A DNA stretch of 64,000 nucleotides from positions 27,959,186 through 28,023,185 of the forward strand of contig OZ034968.1 of assembly GCA_964030785.1 (NCBI GenBank). Direction: 5' to 3'. Origin of the DNA: Siderastrea siderea (taxonomy: Eukaryota; Cnidaria; Anthozoa; Scleractinia; Rhizangiidae). Shown here piece by piece: positions 46,723-57,282 of this stretch; the stretch's first letter is position 1; each line of letters begins with the position of its first letter. The notes beneath the pieces were generated by a model, which saw nothing but the letters and a program-made list of their open reading frames with translations, searched no databases and was not told the DNA's origin. Position numbers and translations under genes: made by a program.

Positions 46723-48907
46723 CCGATCTGATGAGACGTTCCACCACGCCATTCATGTGCGACGCCGTTGGTGGGTTGAAGATCCACTATGTGTTTGATC
46801 TCAACATTGAATCCCGGATCATTTCATGGTCGAAGTTGTTTACAGCTTCACGCATCTCCCTTGCAGCTCCAATAAAATTGGTTCCTTGATCACTTGTCAG
46901 AGTCCTTGGATAGCCTCGTCTACTTCCGAAACGGAAAAAGCAGCTCAGAAAGGAATCCGTCTCAAGAGTCTCAACAACACCTAAGTAGACAGCTCGAACT
47001 GTGGCACAGGTGAAAATTACTACCCATCTCTTGACTTGACTTCTACGCTCTTTCACCTTGATCGGCCCAAACAAGTCAACAAACGTGTGGAAGAAGGGCG
47101 GACAGTAAGGCGTTACCCGACGTTCGGGTAGTGCTGACATCATAGGAGGACTGGGTCGGCTTTTCTTTCTTTCACAGACCAGGCAAGATTGACTGAATTT
47201 CTTGACAGCCGATTTACCACCGACAATCCAGTAACGGTGTCTGATTTCATTGCAGACGTAGTCCACTGGCCCATGAGCAAGTTGGGTGTGGTAGTGCGCA
47301 ATCAATAACTGGCCAAACCTTGATTTGGAGTCCACAACAATCGGATGCTTAGCATCGAAGTCTATCGGTGCATTTTCCAGCCTTCCTTTGGCACGCAAAA
47401 GCCCCTTGTCATCAATAAACGGAGTTATCTTCACTAGCTTAGAGTTCTTGGGTATAGGCTCTCCTCGAACTAAGCAATCGATTTCACGGCCAAATGACTC
47501 TCGCTGAGCAACTCGGATGAGAACATTCTCAGCTTGCTGAAGTTCTTCCACGCTTGGAGAACGGTTCACTAACACGCTGGCTTCGGTAAGTGTTGACTTC
47601 AACTTTTCAACACATCGTAATACACACGCCACTACTCTCTTGGCTTTCCAGAGCGTTGAGTAGTCCTCGAGATCAATTAGACTGCTTTCCAAGAAAACAC
47701 ATACCGTCCCTGAATGCGCAGACTTTCTCAGTTCTGAGGGGTCATCGCATACTTGTTCAGTCGGACCGCGTGGCCATTCGTTCTCTGGATCACGTAAAAA
47801 TGCTGGACCTAGTTGCCAAGAGCTGTCATGATCAACACAAGGCGGCGACGCTCCTCTAGTTCCAATGTCAGCCACATTAATTTCAGTTGGAACGTACCGG
47901 AAATTCACGTTAACGCCATTCTGCTCAAGAGACTCTACCTTTTCTTGGAAGTCAACGATTCTGTGTGCCACATAATCTTTGTAACGCCTGCTTGGCTGGG
48001 TAAGCCAGTGTCTGCAGATGAGGGAGTCCGTCCACAATACAATCCTTTGCACTTTGACGCTGCTTTCTTCAACAATCGTGGCGGCTAAGTTTATGCCCAT
48101 CCTGACCGCGTCCAGCTCAAGCCTTGGGGTGGTAATTCTCTTAAGTGGGGTTACACGAACACGGGATGACACCAGAAAAACGCCCACTTCGCCGTTTTCA
48201 TAACAAAAACGGTAGTATGCCACTGCGCATTTTGCTTGCATTGAACTGTCAGCGAACAAATGGAGCTGGAAGTCATCTGCGGCTTCCTTTCGCCTTCGGT
48301 AGCAACGGGGAAATCTCAACTCATCCAGTGAATTTGCTTCACTCTCGAACTTAGACCACTCATGTAATTTCTCCTCATCAATGACATCATCCCAGTCCAG
48401 TTTAAAAGGCCACAGTCCTTGGAGAAACATTCTTCCCCGAATAACAAAGGGTGAGACAAGTCCAAGTGGATCCCAGATGGACGAGACGAAACTGAGGATT
48501 TCTCTTGGAGTTTTTGCAGGCTTTTTCATCGGGGCAATTATCCTAAACGTGTCTGTTGATGGTTCGTAAACAACTCCAAGGGTTCGAACAGCTGGGCTCC
48601 CCTGAGGCCCAATCTCCTTTACCTCAGCTCGGTCAGATTTGGGAATCTCAGCCAAAACTTCAGGTGAGTTCGAGGCCCATCTAGTCAGATGAAAACCTCC
48701 TCGTTTCATAACTTCCGAGAGGTCTTTGCAAAGACATGCAGTTTCTTCTTTAGACTCAACCGACTCTAGTGTGTCATCCATGTATCTGTTGTTTTCGAGT
48801 GACGCGACAGCTCGGGGGAATTCTTCTCGATGTTCCTCAGCATTCACTAGTACCGTGTAGTTTGCACAGGCTGGAGCATAGCACTCTCCAAAAATTCGTC
48901 TCTCACA
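46723..48907 (-). pseudogene. BEL/Pao pol, RT palm to integrase
   Basis: The frame continues directly from the upstream pol after TAG at 48908. Visible in order: the reverse transcriptase box YMDD (about 48784-48773); RNase H with FADSS, LELDAVRMG and WTDSL; an integrase zinc region with paired His (HYHTQLAHG) and Cys (SCLVCERKK); and the integrase core Asp residues in FVDLFGPIK and TSDQGTNF. TAG at 46787 then precedes WIFNPPTASHMNGVVERL, where the catalytic Glu sits at 46741-46739. The frame runs into the LTR remnant at 46722, so the integrase C-terminus is lost. It cannot make a full polyprotein. Confidence 0.9.
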
Positions 48908-50340
48908 CTAATAAACATCTGGAACCTGAGAGTTATCACTCCTATACAGGAAGCGAAGGGCTGGCTTGTCTTCTTGACGTAAACGCAGCATAAGGTACAT
49001 ATCCTTAGCATCAGCACACAAGGTGATTAGTCCTTCACGAAAACGGACAAGTATTCCAAACAGGGAACGTAACAGGTCTGGACCGCATAAGATAAAGTCA
49101 TTCAAGCACTTTCCTTGACACTTTGCAGCAGCATTATACACCCGTCTACCCTTTCCTGGCTTCTTTGGGTTTCTGACCGGATGGTGCAGGAGATAATGCA
49201 CCATTGTTGATGACGAACCCTCAACACTGGCTACTTCTTCCTTCGACATTTTCCTGATGTATCCATTGGTTACATCACTCACGATACAGGCGTCATAAGC
49301 TGATTTTAGGGCAGGTTCCCGCTCCAACCTTTTTTCCAATGCTCGGAGATGCGCTTCGACAACTTTTCTGTTGTTAGGGATGACTGGAGCTGAATCCCGC
49401 CACAAAATGCCAGACTCGAAAGCATTCATTCCAGGTATCCTCTTAGTATTCTCTTTCAGGAGTTTGTATGCCTTCTCATCTTCTATGGACCTTATCTCAT
49501 TCTTCCGCTTGGGAACTGGAATAGCTTCGTCATTGAACCATTTCTCGAAATGCTGGCTGATACTAAGGCTATCTTCTACGCCTGCGTCTACGCCAGAGTC
49601 TACGCTGATACGACACACTTGAATGGTGCGTGAATGAGCAGGAACATGTGAGAATGCTACCCATCCTAGCTTCGTTCTGATGGCTGTAGGAGACCCTCGG
49701 GGACCTTCTCTGCACTCCAAAGGCATTTGAAGGCGATAATCGGGAAGTCCAAGGATGATCCCAATCTTAGAGGCTTCAGTACACTGCAACGGCAAGTTTT
49801 GCAAGTGAGGGTACTTCTCCTTTTCGGCCGGCCAGTCAACTACGTACTCCGGGTTGTTTAGGGCCGGAACTGTCAGAGCTGAGTGAGTTGAATAACGCCT
49901 GTGACGTCTGCCAACTCCTGAGATACAAAGAGAGACCACAGGAAAAGAACGGACAACTTCACTCGTATTTGTTCCTCCCAACGAAATCTCTCCTAGCTCT
50001 CCGGTGAAACCGACTTTCTCAGCTAATGCCTGAAGAGCCAACGTTGCGTTTGAACCCGTATCTAACAAACACAAGGTCTTAAGTCTCTGACCATTAGGGC
50101 CATAGAGGTACACTGGAATGATTTGGTGAGCAACTTGACAGGGAGCAATCTGAGCGCGAGCAGAGTACGGCATATGTTCAGTGCTAGAGGACCTTTGTGG
50201 TTCGGTTTCTGTAGCCAAGGTCTGCGTTGCTGAAATCTCTGTCGTTGTTGGAGTCACTGTTGCTGCTGTTGCCGCCGTTGAGGTCTGGATTGAACTAGCA
50301 TCTTGTACCTGATTTGAAGGCGTGGCTTCCCGCGTTAACG
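48908..50340 (-). pseudogene. BEL/Pao pol, protease and N-terminal RT
   Basis: Open from about 50340 to TAG at 48908. The aspartic protease active site is LLDTGSNATL (about residue 60). The reverse transcriptase begins with the HHPVRNPKKPGKGRRVYN region and motif A around CADAKDMYLML. Sequence after the TAG continues in the same frame with RRIFGECYAPACANY, so the stop interrupts one enzyme. Relative to gag the frame is shifted by one, where family members usually have one continuous gag-pol frame. Confidence 0.88.
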
Positions 50341-52143
50341 GTTTTCCCTTGAGTTGATTTCATGAAGCAAGGTATGATGGTGACCTTAACATCCACCGAC
50401 TTGACAGTTGACGGTAGCTTTGCAATCTTTCCGCAAATGTTTACCGAAGCAAGAGAAACAAAGTCCCTTTTCTGCCATTAGTTTGAAACGCTCAGATGGG
50501 GATAGCCGCTTGAACATTCGACACTGAGACACCAAATGGCCTTTCTTGAAATGGAACAGGCAAGTAGAAACCAAAGACGTCATATCTGTCTTAAACGATC
50601 TTGTCTTATGAGAAGATTTTCCTTCTGATTTTAGCTTTGAAGAAGAAGGATCCAAGTTTCCCTGAGCAATATCCCATGTGTGTGCACGATCCTCAAGCCA
50701 CTCCCCGAACGATCTCAACGTTCTTCTTTCTGGGTGCGCTTTTATGATGTCTATCCATTTGGTCTTTAACGACGTCGGCAACTTCTCCAAAACATCTTCC
50801 GCGTACGAATCAGACAGGAGATCACCAGTGCGCCCCAACGACTTGAAAACAGAGTTCAAAGAAGTGACTTTGTCCGTCAGTGACCGCAACTGAGCGGCAT
50901 TTTTCTCCAGTACACTTGGGCTCGACTTGAAAGCTTTTCTATAGGACTGCACAATCTTGATAGGATCACCAAACCTCTTCTCCAGTATTCTCCATGTCTC
51001 ATAGTATTCCGAACTGTTTGGCAAAATTCCTTGAAGGGCTGTCTCTGCTTCTCCTTTAACGTTTGTTAACAATAAGTTCAGCAACTCGTTTTCGTTGTAG
51101 TAGCCCTGTTCCTCCAGTTGCTTGAATGAGGCACGGAAGTTTGAGTATTTGCCATAGTCTCCACTGAATGGCTTAATGTTCGGTTTCTGGGTTTTGAGAA
51201 TTGCCTCCGCAACTTTCAATATCGGATCACTGGGTTGACTGGCAGTACGTATCCCAGAACCCTTTTGGGCGGATGAATCTCCCATTTTGCTGAAGATCCG
51301 ATCAACTTTGTCCTTTACACTCTCCTGCGGAAGGCTTTCAATATCCTTACGATGACCACCATTTTGACTTAAATCATCTCCCATGCGGCTGGCTGCCAGC
51401 TGATGGCGACGCTCGATACTCGCAATCTTCTTTTCCACTTGATGACGCTTGTCTAATTCTTCCATTTTCAACTCCTCCAAACGTTTCTCATGTTCTAATT
51501 TAATTTGCTGGATTTCGCGTTTAAATTCCTGTTCTTTCTACTGTAACTTCGCCTCGAGTTCTCTTCTTTCCAATTCCTTGCGAAGAATTGTCTTTTCCTC
51601 TTCTTGTATTAGAAGGAGAGCTTGTTCCCTTTTCGCTGTTTCAATATCAGCCTGATTAATATTCATGTCAGCACTCATGGCGGGTTTTCCAAATTCAATT
51701 CCTTTAGGCGCCGAAACCTTGCGTAACGACAACGGAATCGATGCAATCGACGACGGTGGCTCGTTTATTCTTTCCTTTAAATGCTCATCGATACGCTGTC
51801 GAAGATCTTCAACTTCGTTCTGAAGTCGTTCTGCCGCTGTTTGTTCTCTTTGTTGTTCCGCGGCCTCGAGTAGAGCAAAGAACCGAAAATTTATTGTCCT
51901 TATTTCCTCCCGCGTTTCGAAAACTTGTTCCAATAACAAACGCATCACTGCGCGACTTCCGCGAAACTCCAGAAAGTGCTTCAACTTTTCCATTGTTTGA
52001 TGTAACTTGTTTACCGTGCTTCGGCGGACGAACCTCAGTTCCCTTTTCGCCGCTTCGATTTCCTTTTCCGTTGAGGGAAGTTCCGTTGCGGGAAGTTCAG
52101 CCTGTTCCTTTCCAAGCTCCTCATCTCGTAAAGCGAAGGCCAT
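50341..52143 (-). pseudogene. BEL/Pao gag, interrupted
   Basis: Starts at the ATG at 52143-52141, about 60 bases inside the 5' LTR. The N-terminal part is charged coiled coil. TAG at 51538-51540 (codon 202) interrupts a Gln/Lys/Glu-rich helix that continues in the same frame. The central gag capsid-like region follows (IKPFSGDYGKYSNFRASF). A zinc knuckle (CFSCFGKHLRKDC) and a second Cys pair lie near the end. TAA at 50386 then interrupts just before GHHHTLLHE, a conserved junction in the family, after which the frame shifts. Confidence 0.88.
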
Positions 52144-52204
52144 GTCCGTCACCAACACGTAGTCAAGTCCCTAGCTCGCAATAACAAGCTTAGGGTGATT
52201 TGAC

Positions 52205-52532
52205 TGTTTATTTATCAGGGATTTGTACAAGTTCGATTTGCGTCCAGCAGTTGACAGCTTACAGTTCGAGTGTTCGTCAAATCACTGCAAAACAGTGATG
52301 AGTGATTCTAGTATTAGTTCCTGAAGGTACAGCAAATGTACAAGGCTGAAAAAACTTACCCCTAATTCCGGATAAAATCATCGACGGACGTAACAAGAGT
52401 TCGTTTAACTATACGAAACTATGCGAAAGAAAAAACTACAGCTTTTGAAATAAGTCAAATAAGAATTAATAAATGTCGAGGCGTGCCCCTTGGGGCTGCA
52501 CGGGGGCACGCCACATGTTTTCTTTGTTAACA
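52205..52532 (-). repeat. 5' LTR of the BEL/Pao element
   Basis: 328 bases, TG...CA bordered in plus-strand reading. It contains the CAAGTTCGATTTGCGTCCAG block shared with the 3' remnant and a GC-rich hairpin-like GGCGTGCC...GGCACGCC. An ATAAATAAA polyadenylation-like signal lies at its end in transcription sense. No tRNA primer site starting TGG is obvious next to it. Confidence 0.9.
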
Positions 52533-52537
52533 GCCTG

Positions 52538-53395
52538 CACTCGTGTCGTTAGGATCCGAATGGAGCCCTTGCCTGCAGGCTGAAACATTTGTCGTGAATG
52601 CCTAAGGGCCTTACTTAACGATATCACGGTTTAAGAACGATTTATTTCTCCAGGTAAAGCCACGGGTTTTCTCCTGGAGAAAGAGTCGTACAGAGGTCAC
52701 TGGTTACAAACAAACGAAGTTCTCAAGTTGCATAAACTTATTTAATTCCTAACATACCGGAAGTGCAAATTGTCCATAACAGGTCACCGGAAACCACGAA
52801 CTACTAAAGTTATAAGGTTTTTAAAATATAAAAACCTTTCAGACCTTTTATCCTTAAGAAAAGGGGAAGGGGGTGGGAGGGGGGGGGGGATGAGAGACCA
52901 TGCCCCGCCTGTAAATTCTTCAGAATTTCTTGTTATTCACGGTTTGTACTGGCCATTCGCTGATAAGAAGAGAGCCTCAGAAATGCAGAAGTCACGCCAA
53001 AACCGGCGTGACAATGTCAATGCTCGTTCTTCCGTCAATGTTTTAGAACCCCCAAGTAACTTTTGCACATTTTCTTCGTCAAAAGTCAGACGTAGGGTAC
53101 ATAGGACCGTAATTCCGGCTAATTTCACCGTTCAAGTCAATCTCGTTGTGAACGTGACCGAATAAAGCGTCAATTGCGAAATAATATATACTACGTCTCT
53201 AGTGAAACTTTATCCTCTGCTTTATTTTACCACACACGCAACGTAAATCGCGTGACGTTCGATGTGGAATGGCCACGATGGAATTTCTAATAGCCAGAGC
53301 AAGGCCAGAGTTTCGGATAATGTGACGCCACTGTACTCTATAGACATATTGGGATATCGCGTGATAGACCTTAAAACAGAACTGGAAGAGATTAG
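52538..53395 (-). repeat. Segmental repeat, copy 5 (second block)
   Basis: Complement of about 600-1400, continuing at 54003-54035 after the hAT-like insertion. Contains the GTCACGCC hairpin at 52991-53012. Confidence 0.85.
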
Positions 53396-53403
53396 GGATT
53401 TAG

Positions 53404-54002
53404 CCCAGGGGGGGTACTCCGGACTTCAAGTGACGGGGATGATCGAAGGATTTTTTTGGGTTTGAAATTTTCGATTCCGGGATTTTTTTGGGTATGAAGA
53501 TTTGGCAGGTATTTTTTTGGGTGGCTTGAAGTATGGATTTTTTTGGGCATTCAAAATGATCTGAAGATTCATGGTAGTGCCCATGTATCCCGGCCGCGTA
53601 GTTCCGCAAATAAAGTACAACCAAACTTGTTCTTGCCCGGGTAGTCTTGTTTTGTTTAGAGTTGTCATTCATAATGTTGTTGTTGATACAGAAGATGTTC
53701 TTGGGTGTCCCTAGTGTTGTTAGAATGACTACCAGATAAGGAAAGGATAAAATCATCTGGTATGATGAATTATAACCAAATACAAACATTCAATTTCTAG
53801 TGGTTTTTTTTTTCGTGTTAGATCATTTAATCCTTTCTGGAAATTAAGGCTCGGAATTTCGGCATGGGATTTTTGGGGGGTAAATTTTTGGTCCAGGGAT
53901 TTTTTTGGGTTTTGTTGGAAGCCCTAGGGATTTTTTTGGGTATTGATTTTTGCCCCCATTCGATCATCCCCGTCACTTGAAACTCGGAGTACCCCCCCTG
54001 GG
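53404..54002. mobile_element. hAT-like element, 8-bp duplication
   Basis: The ends are CCCAGGGGGGGTACTCCG and exact complement. The flanking GGATTTAG occurs at 53396-53403 and 54003-54010, and copy 1 shows the empty site near 585. An 8-base duplication fits hAT. Several GGATTTTTTTGGG units lie at both ends in the same orientation. 599 bases, non-coding. Confidence 0.85.
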
Positions 54003-54144
54003 GGATTTAGACTTTGTGTAAGACAATGTGACACTGAACTCTGACTGATGGCAGGTGGTGTGCGTGCTACGACCGCAATGCACGCTGGTATTTGTTTCGG
54101 TTTCGCATCATTTGCTCATGGCGGCCATCGCGTGAGGATCTCTT

Positions 54145-54342
54145 GTGAACGCCAAAATTACTTCTTTCCGTTCAAAATATCGCAGCTTTTGTGATTTTTG
54201 CGATGGATATCCTAGTTTTGACATGTTGTCGATCTTAGGAATCAAAGATTTCCTCAGACTTCAGTGCGTGGAGTTTAAAATATTGGTTTTCTGTGTCGCG
54301 ACGCCTCGACGGGACTTGCATGCATTTAAGACCGAGGTAAGA
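54145..54342 (+). CDS. Possible 5' exon, unknown
   Basis: An open frame ends at a strong donor (ACCGAG|GTAAGA). It is in frame with ATGGCGGCC at 54119, but a TGA follows five codons later, so the true start would be internal (ATG near 54220) or the exon is broken. No domain recognised. The next downstream sequence is a transposon. Confidence 0.25.
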
Positions 54343-54985
54343 ATCATGATTGTAAACATAAATATTTAGATAAGAAACCTTTATTTAAACACGATGTAGG
54401 ATGTAAGGGGCCAACCATTTAACTTCTGAGGGGGGGTTTGGGTGATTTTGAAAAAAAATATCCTGCAAGTGCATGTGCGTAAGAAAAAATTTCCTGCACA
54501 AGACTATTGTCCAAAAAAAATTCACGCACGTACAGTGGGCTGGAAAAAAAATTCTGGCAAGATGTTTCCTGGGTTGACACATCGAACTTTATCAGCAGAC
54601 TGTTAAAAGATTTTAGCATCTGGACTTGGGTAAGAGGGATTCTTTGCACAATGATGTTTTCCCCTCAGATGGCCTTTTCTTTACATTTATAGCACCTGTG
54701 GTTACCAATCTTGATACATGTTTTCTGAACTTCAAGATCACGGCTGGTGTTGTGATTTGAAGACCAATGTGTTCAGTGCACTCTAAATCAAGAATGCCAG
54801 AATAGCTGTTGGAACATGAAGTAAACTTTATTAACTATCTATTTGACACAAAACTGGAATGAGCTCTCCTGTAACATTTGCCTGAACGCTTGTCAAGTAA
54901 ACGTGTAGGGATAGGAGGTGTGTCTTTTAATATAGAAAGTGTCGTATGCCTTGCATACTGTATGTATTCCCTCTCTTGTGGAATA

Positions 54986-55383
54986 TTAGTATACAATGCT
55001 CGTTACGTCCATAGATGCAAGGATTGTGTTCTCTGGAACTTTAGTCCTGTCAACGAAATTAATGGAGTCAGTTGACTGTATCAGTCTTTGAGATGCGACT
55101 TCTGTTGTTGTGCTAACGGCTGGAGTAGTATGGCAACAAATGCTGATAACTTCTCTGTTAGACCTGAAACTCCCAAGGTCTCCCAAGTCGGTTTGTGGAT
55201 TTTCGTAAGGGTATAAAATACTGGAATTCGAGGCGGGTTTGGTGTTTGACAAAGCCATTTTTCAGTCATTTCGTTAATGTGGTGTTCATTGTGAAGCACT
55301 GTAATCAATTGTTGTACTTTACGGGATGTATCTTCAGCCATAGGTACTGGAAGAGGCCTCAGTAGTTTTCCACGTTCGTGCAT
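54986..55383 (-). pseudogene. Penelope-like reverse transcriptase fragment
   Basis: The minus-strand frame from 55383 reads HHINEMTEKWLCQTPNPPRI, VFYTLTKIHKP, LTEKLSAFV and LLQPLAQQQKSHLKD. This is the N-terminal reverse transcriptase region of Penelope-like elements. A frameshift near 55085 moves it to another frame with KVPENTILASMDVTS (catalytic motif A), and it ends at 54986. The GRP motif region is also mutated. The rest of the enzyme and the GIY-YIG nuclease are absent. It abuts the opposite-strand fragment at 55393. Confidence 0.75.
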
Positions 55384-55392
55384 GTTGTCTAA

Positions 55393-55811
55393 TTGAATTT
55401 GCCCCTCGTTTTTGTCCCAAGAAAGTCTGGGATGAAGCCCAAATCAGTAAAGTTTGCAAGTGAGGAAAATGATGAGAAATCATCCAGTTTTGGCATGGAT
55501 GTGATCTGGGGATATCTGTCATCATTAAAGCTAGGGAATAGTACCCATAAATTTGGTAAGATAAATGACGTATCCAAAACAGTTCTTATTCTACCACATT
55601 CAAATGCCGGTGAAGGGAGAGTTGTGCCTCTTATAAGGAAAAACAAAACAGCTATTGGCAGCATCTCTCCAGGTGGACGGTACGTTGGCCTTTTTGCTTA
55701 CTATCAAAATGGCCTACAAAGAGTCATCTTTTGAACCACCTGCAGATTTGTTGGCTACTGTAAAGAAAGCTACTTGGAACTACAACAAAGAGCATCATCA
55801 ACGATGTTTTT
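55393..55811 (+). pseudogene. Transposase-like C-terminal fragment (hAT-like)
   Basis: The plus-strand frame contains KTVLILPHSNAGEGRVVPLI and RKNKTAIG. After a frameshift near 55675 it continues in another frame with TLAFLLTIKMAY, FEPPADLLATVKKATWNYNK and a stop. The pattern HSNA..ER..S.IRKNKT followed by L..IK resembles the C-terminal part of hAT-like transposase or related host proteins. The assignment is from memory. The frame is broken, so non-functional. Confidence 0.5.
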
Positions 55812-56695
55812 AAGCTTTATGGCATGTTAATTTGACTTCTGGATAAGTCAATGTCAAGATCGAGTTGATATTAGTCCAATTTAAAGAAAAATCTGGGATC
55901 TAACTAGTTACTTTCGAAGGGTCACATTTCTTCTCAGAATAAAGGAAAACACGTCTTGGCTACTCTAATTTTTCAAAATTTTCTGGGGGAGCATGCCCCC
56001 AGACCCCCGTACAAAGATGGCGCCGTCAAAAATCTCACTCTTTGGCAACAAAGCAACTGAGGAGCTCTGTGCAGATGTTTTTTCAATTTGGGGCTTTGTA
56101 ATGTGTACTTCGGCTGCAAGTTGGATTTAACCCTTTCTAGATAGCTCTCTAAAGCAACTTATTGCTGCCAGTTTGATTTAACAAGGAAAGGATGTGGCTC
56201 ATTATCTTTCCGTAAAATATGTACTGAAGACGCATTCGCGCTATGCACTGTACTGTTCTGTAGCTCTATGCACGCACTGTGTACTGTACTGTAGGCGCAT
56301 TCACCTTGCAAAATGATCAAAGTCCAGGAACAGGTCTGACTCCTTTTATCAGTGGGAAGGGGTCACCTCAATGTTTTACATTTGGTGTTAAAGGTATTGT
56401 ACTGTATTATAAAAGTCACTCAAAAACTCTTAGATAAAAATTAATATATTTGTTCAAAGTTTCTTTCACAGATCCTTAACCTTTTATAATTTGATTTATA
56501 ATGAAGGCCTACTTTAAACCCCATCCACACACCAAAAAAAAATTCATGCAGAACGTTGGAGGGAGAAAAAAATATCTTGCAAGCACATACCCCGAGAAAA
56601 AAAATACACGGGGAATTAAGGGGTTGAAAAAAAAATTCATGCCTATACCAAATCACCCAACCCCCCCCCTCAGAAGTTAAATGGTTGGCCCCTAA

Positions 56696-57282
56696 GCTTA
56701 AATTTAATGATGTAATGTTCGCAAGAGGGCTGCCCTTTAGCTTCATTAACCACTACGAATATAAGTATATCGTATCTTGAATTGAAACAAGGGAAACATA
56801 TTTTTCACATGTTGATGTAATGGTACGTGTCCTGATTTATTTTGTATTACTTAGACTAAGTATTAAAGCTAGCAATCTTCGTAATTGCTTAGCTTTTGTT
56901 TCTAATTTCTAATTCTTGATTTCGCAAAGTATTCGAGGAATTATATCTTTCAAAAATTATTTATTTTTTTTCTCTCATAATGACAGTATGTAGCAACATC
57001 GAAGAAAGTTCTGGTTTTACGACACTTCAAATGTTCAACAAAGATACTTCCTGCAACAAACTACGATTTCAGTTTACAGTTATTTAGTTAGATTTATAAA
57101 AAATGCTGTGTTCTTGTAAATTAGTTTGATATCATTGTTCGGGTTTGATTTTGATCCAAAAACATATCACTAAGGCAAATTAAAAATATTTGTCTACTGG
57201 GGTGAAGTGAATCAGTGGTAGTCTAAACAGCAAATCTATCAGCTGAGTTTTATTTATTAGCACTTTTAATCTGGCTACATAC
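56696..57282. other. Non-coding stretch
   Basis: AT-rich, probably intron of the minus-strand gene whose last visible exon ends at 57283. Confidence 0.4.

Larger units (their letters stand above)
46571..52532 (-). mobile_element. BEL/Pao LTR retrotransposon, defective
   Basis: 5962 bases with TG...CA ends and a 5-base duplication GCCTG (46566-46570 and 52533-52537). The empty site is present in segment copy 1 near 1396. It is transcribed on the minus strand: 5' LTR, gag, protease, reverse transcriptase, RNase H, integrase, 3' LTR remnant. The domain order and the YMDD and TSDQGTNF motifs are those of BEL/Pao. Breaks are in-frame TAG at 51538, 48908 and 46787, TAA at 50386, a frameshift near 50340, and a deletion joining the integrase to the 3' LTR at about 46722. 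Confidence 0.95.
54407..56692. mobile_element. TAA-flanked 2.3-kb element with captured or nested pieces
   Basis: The ends are GGGGCCAACCATTTAACTTC and exact complement, with TAA at 54404-54406 and 56693-56695. Inside both ends are repeated AAAAAAATTC-CTGCA units. The duplication suits PIF/Harbinger. The interior holds a Penelope-like RT fragment (minus) and a transposase-like fragment (plus) but no intact gene. Confidence 0.75.

Noticed and set aside
48908..48910. TAG as a programmed readthrough or alternative genetic code
   Set aside because: It breaks the reverse transcriptase between conserved motifs, and the same element also has TAA, a frameshift and a deletion. Simple decay is enough.
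52770..53165. 131-codon plus-strand frame
   Set aside because: Within an inverted segment repeat including a G-run. Not open in the other copies.
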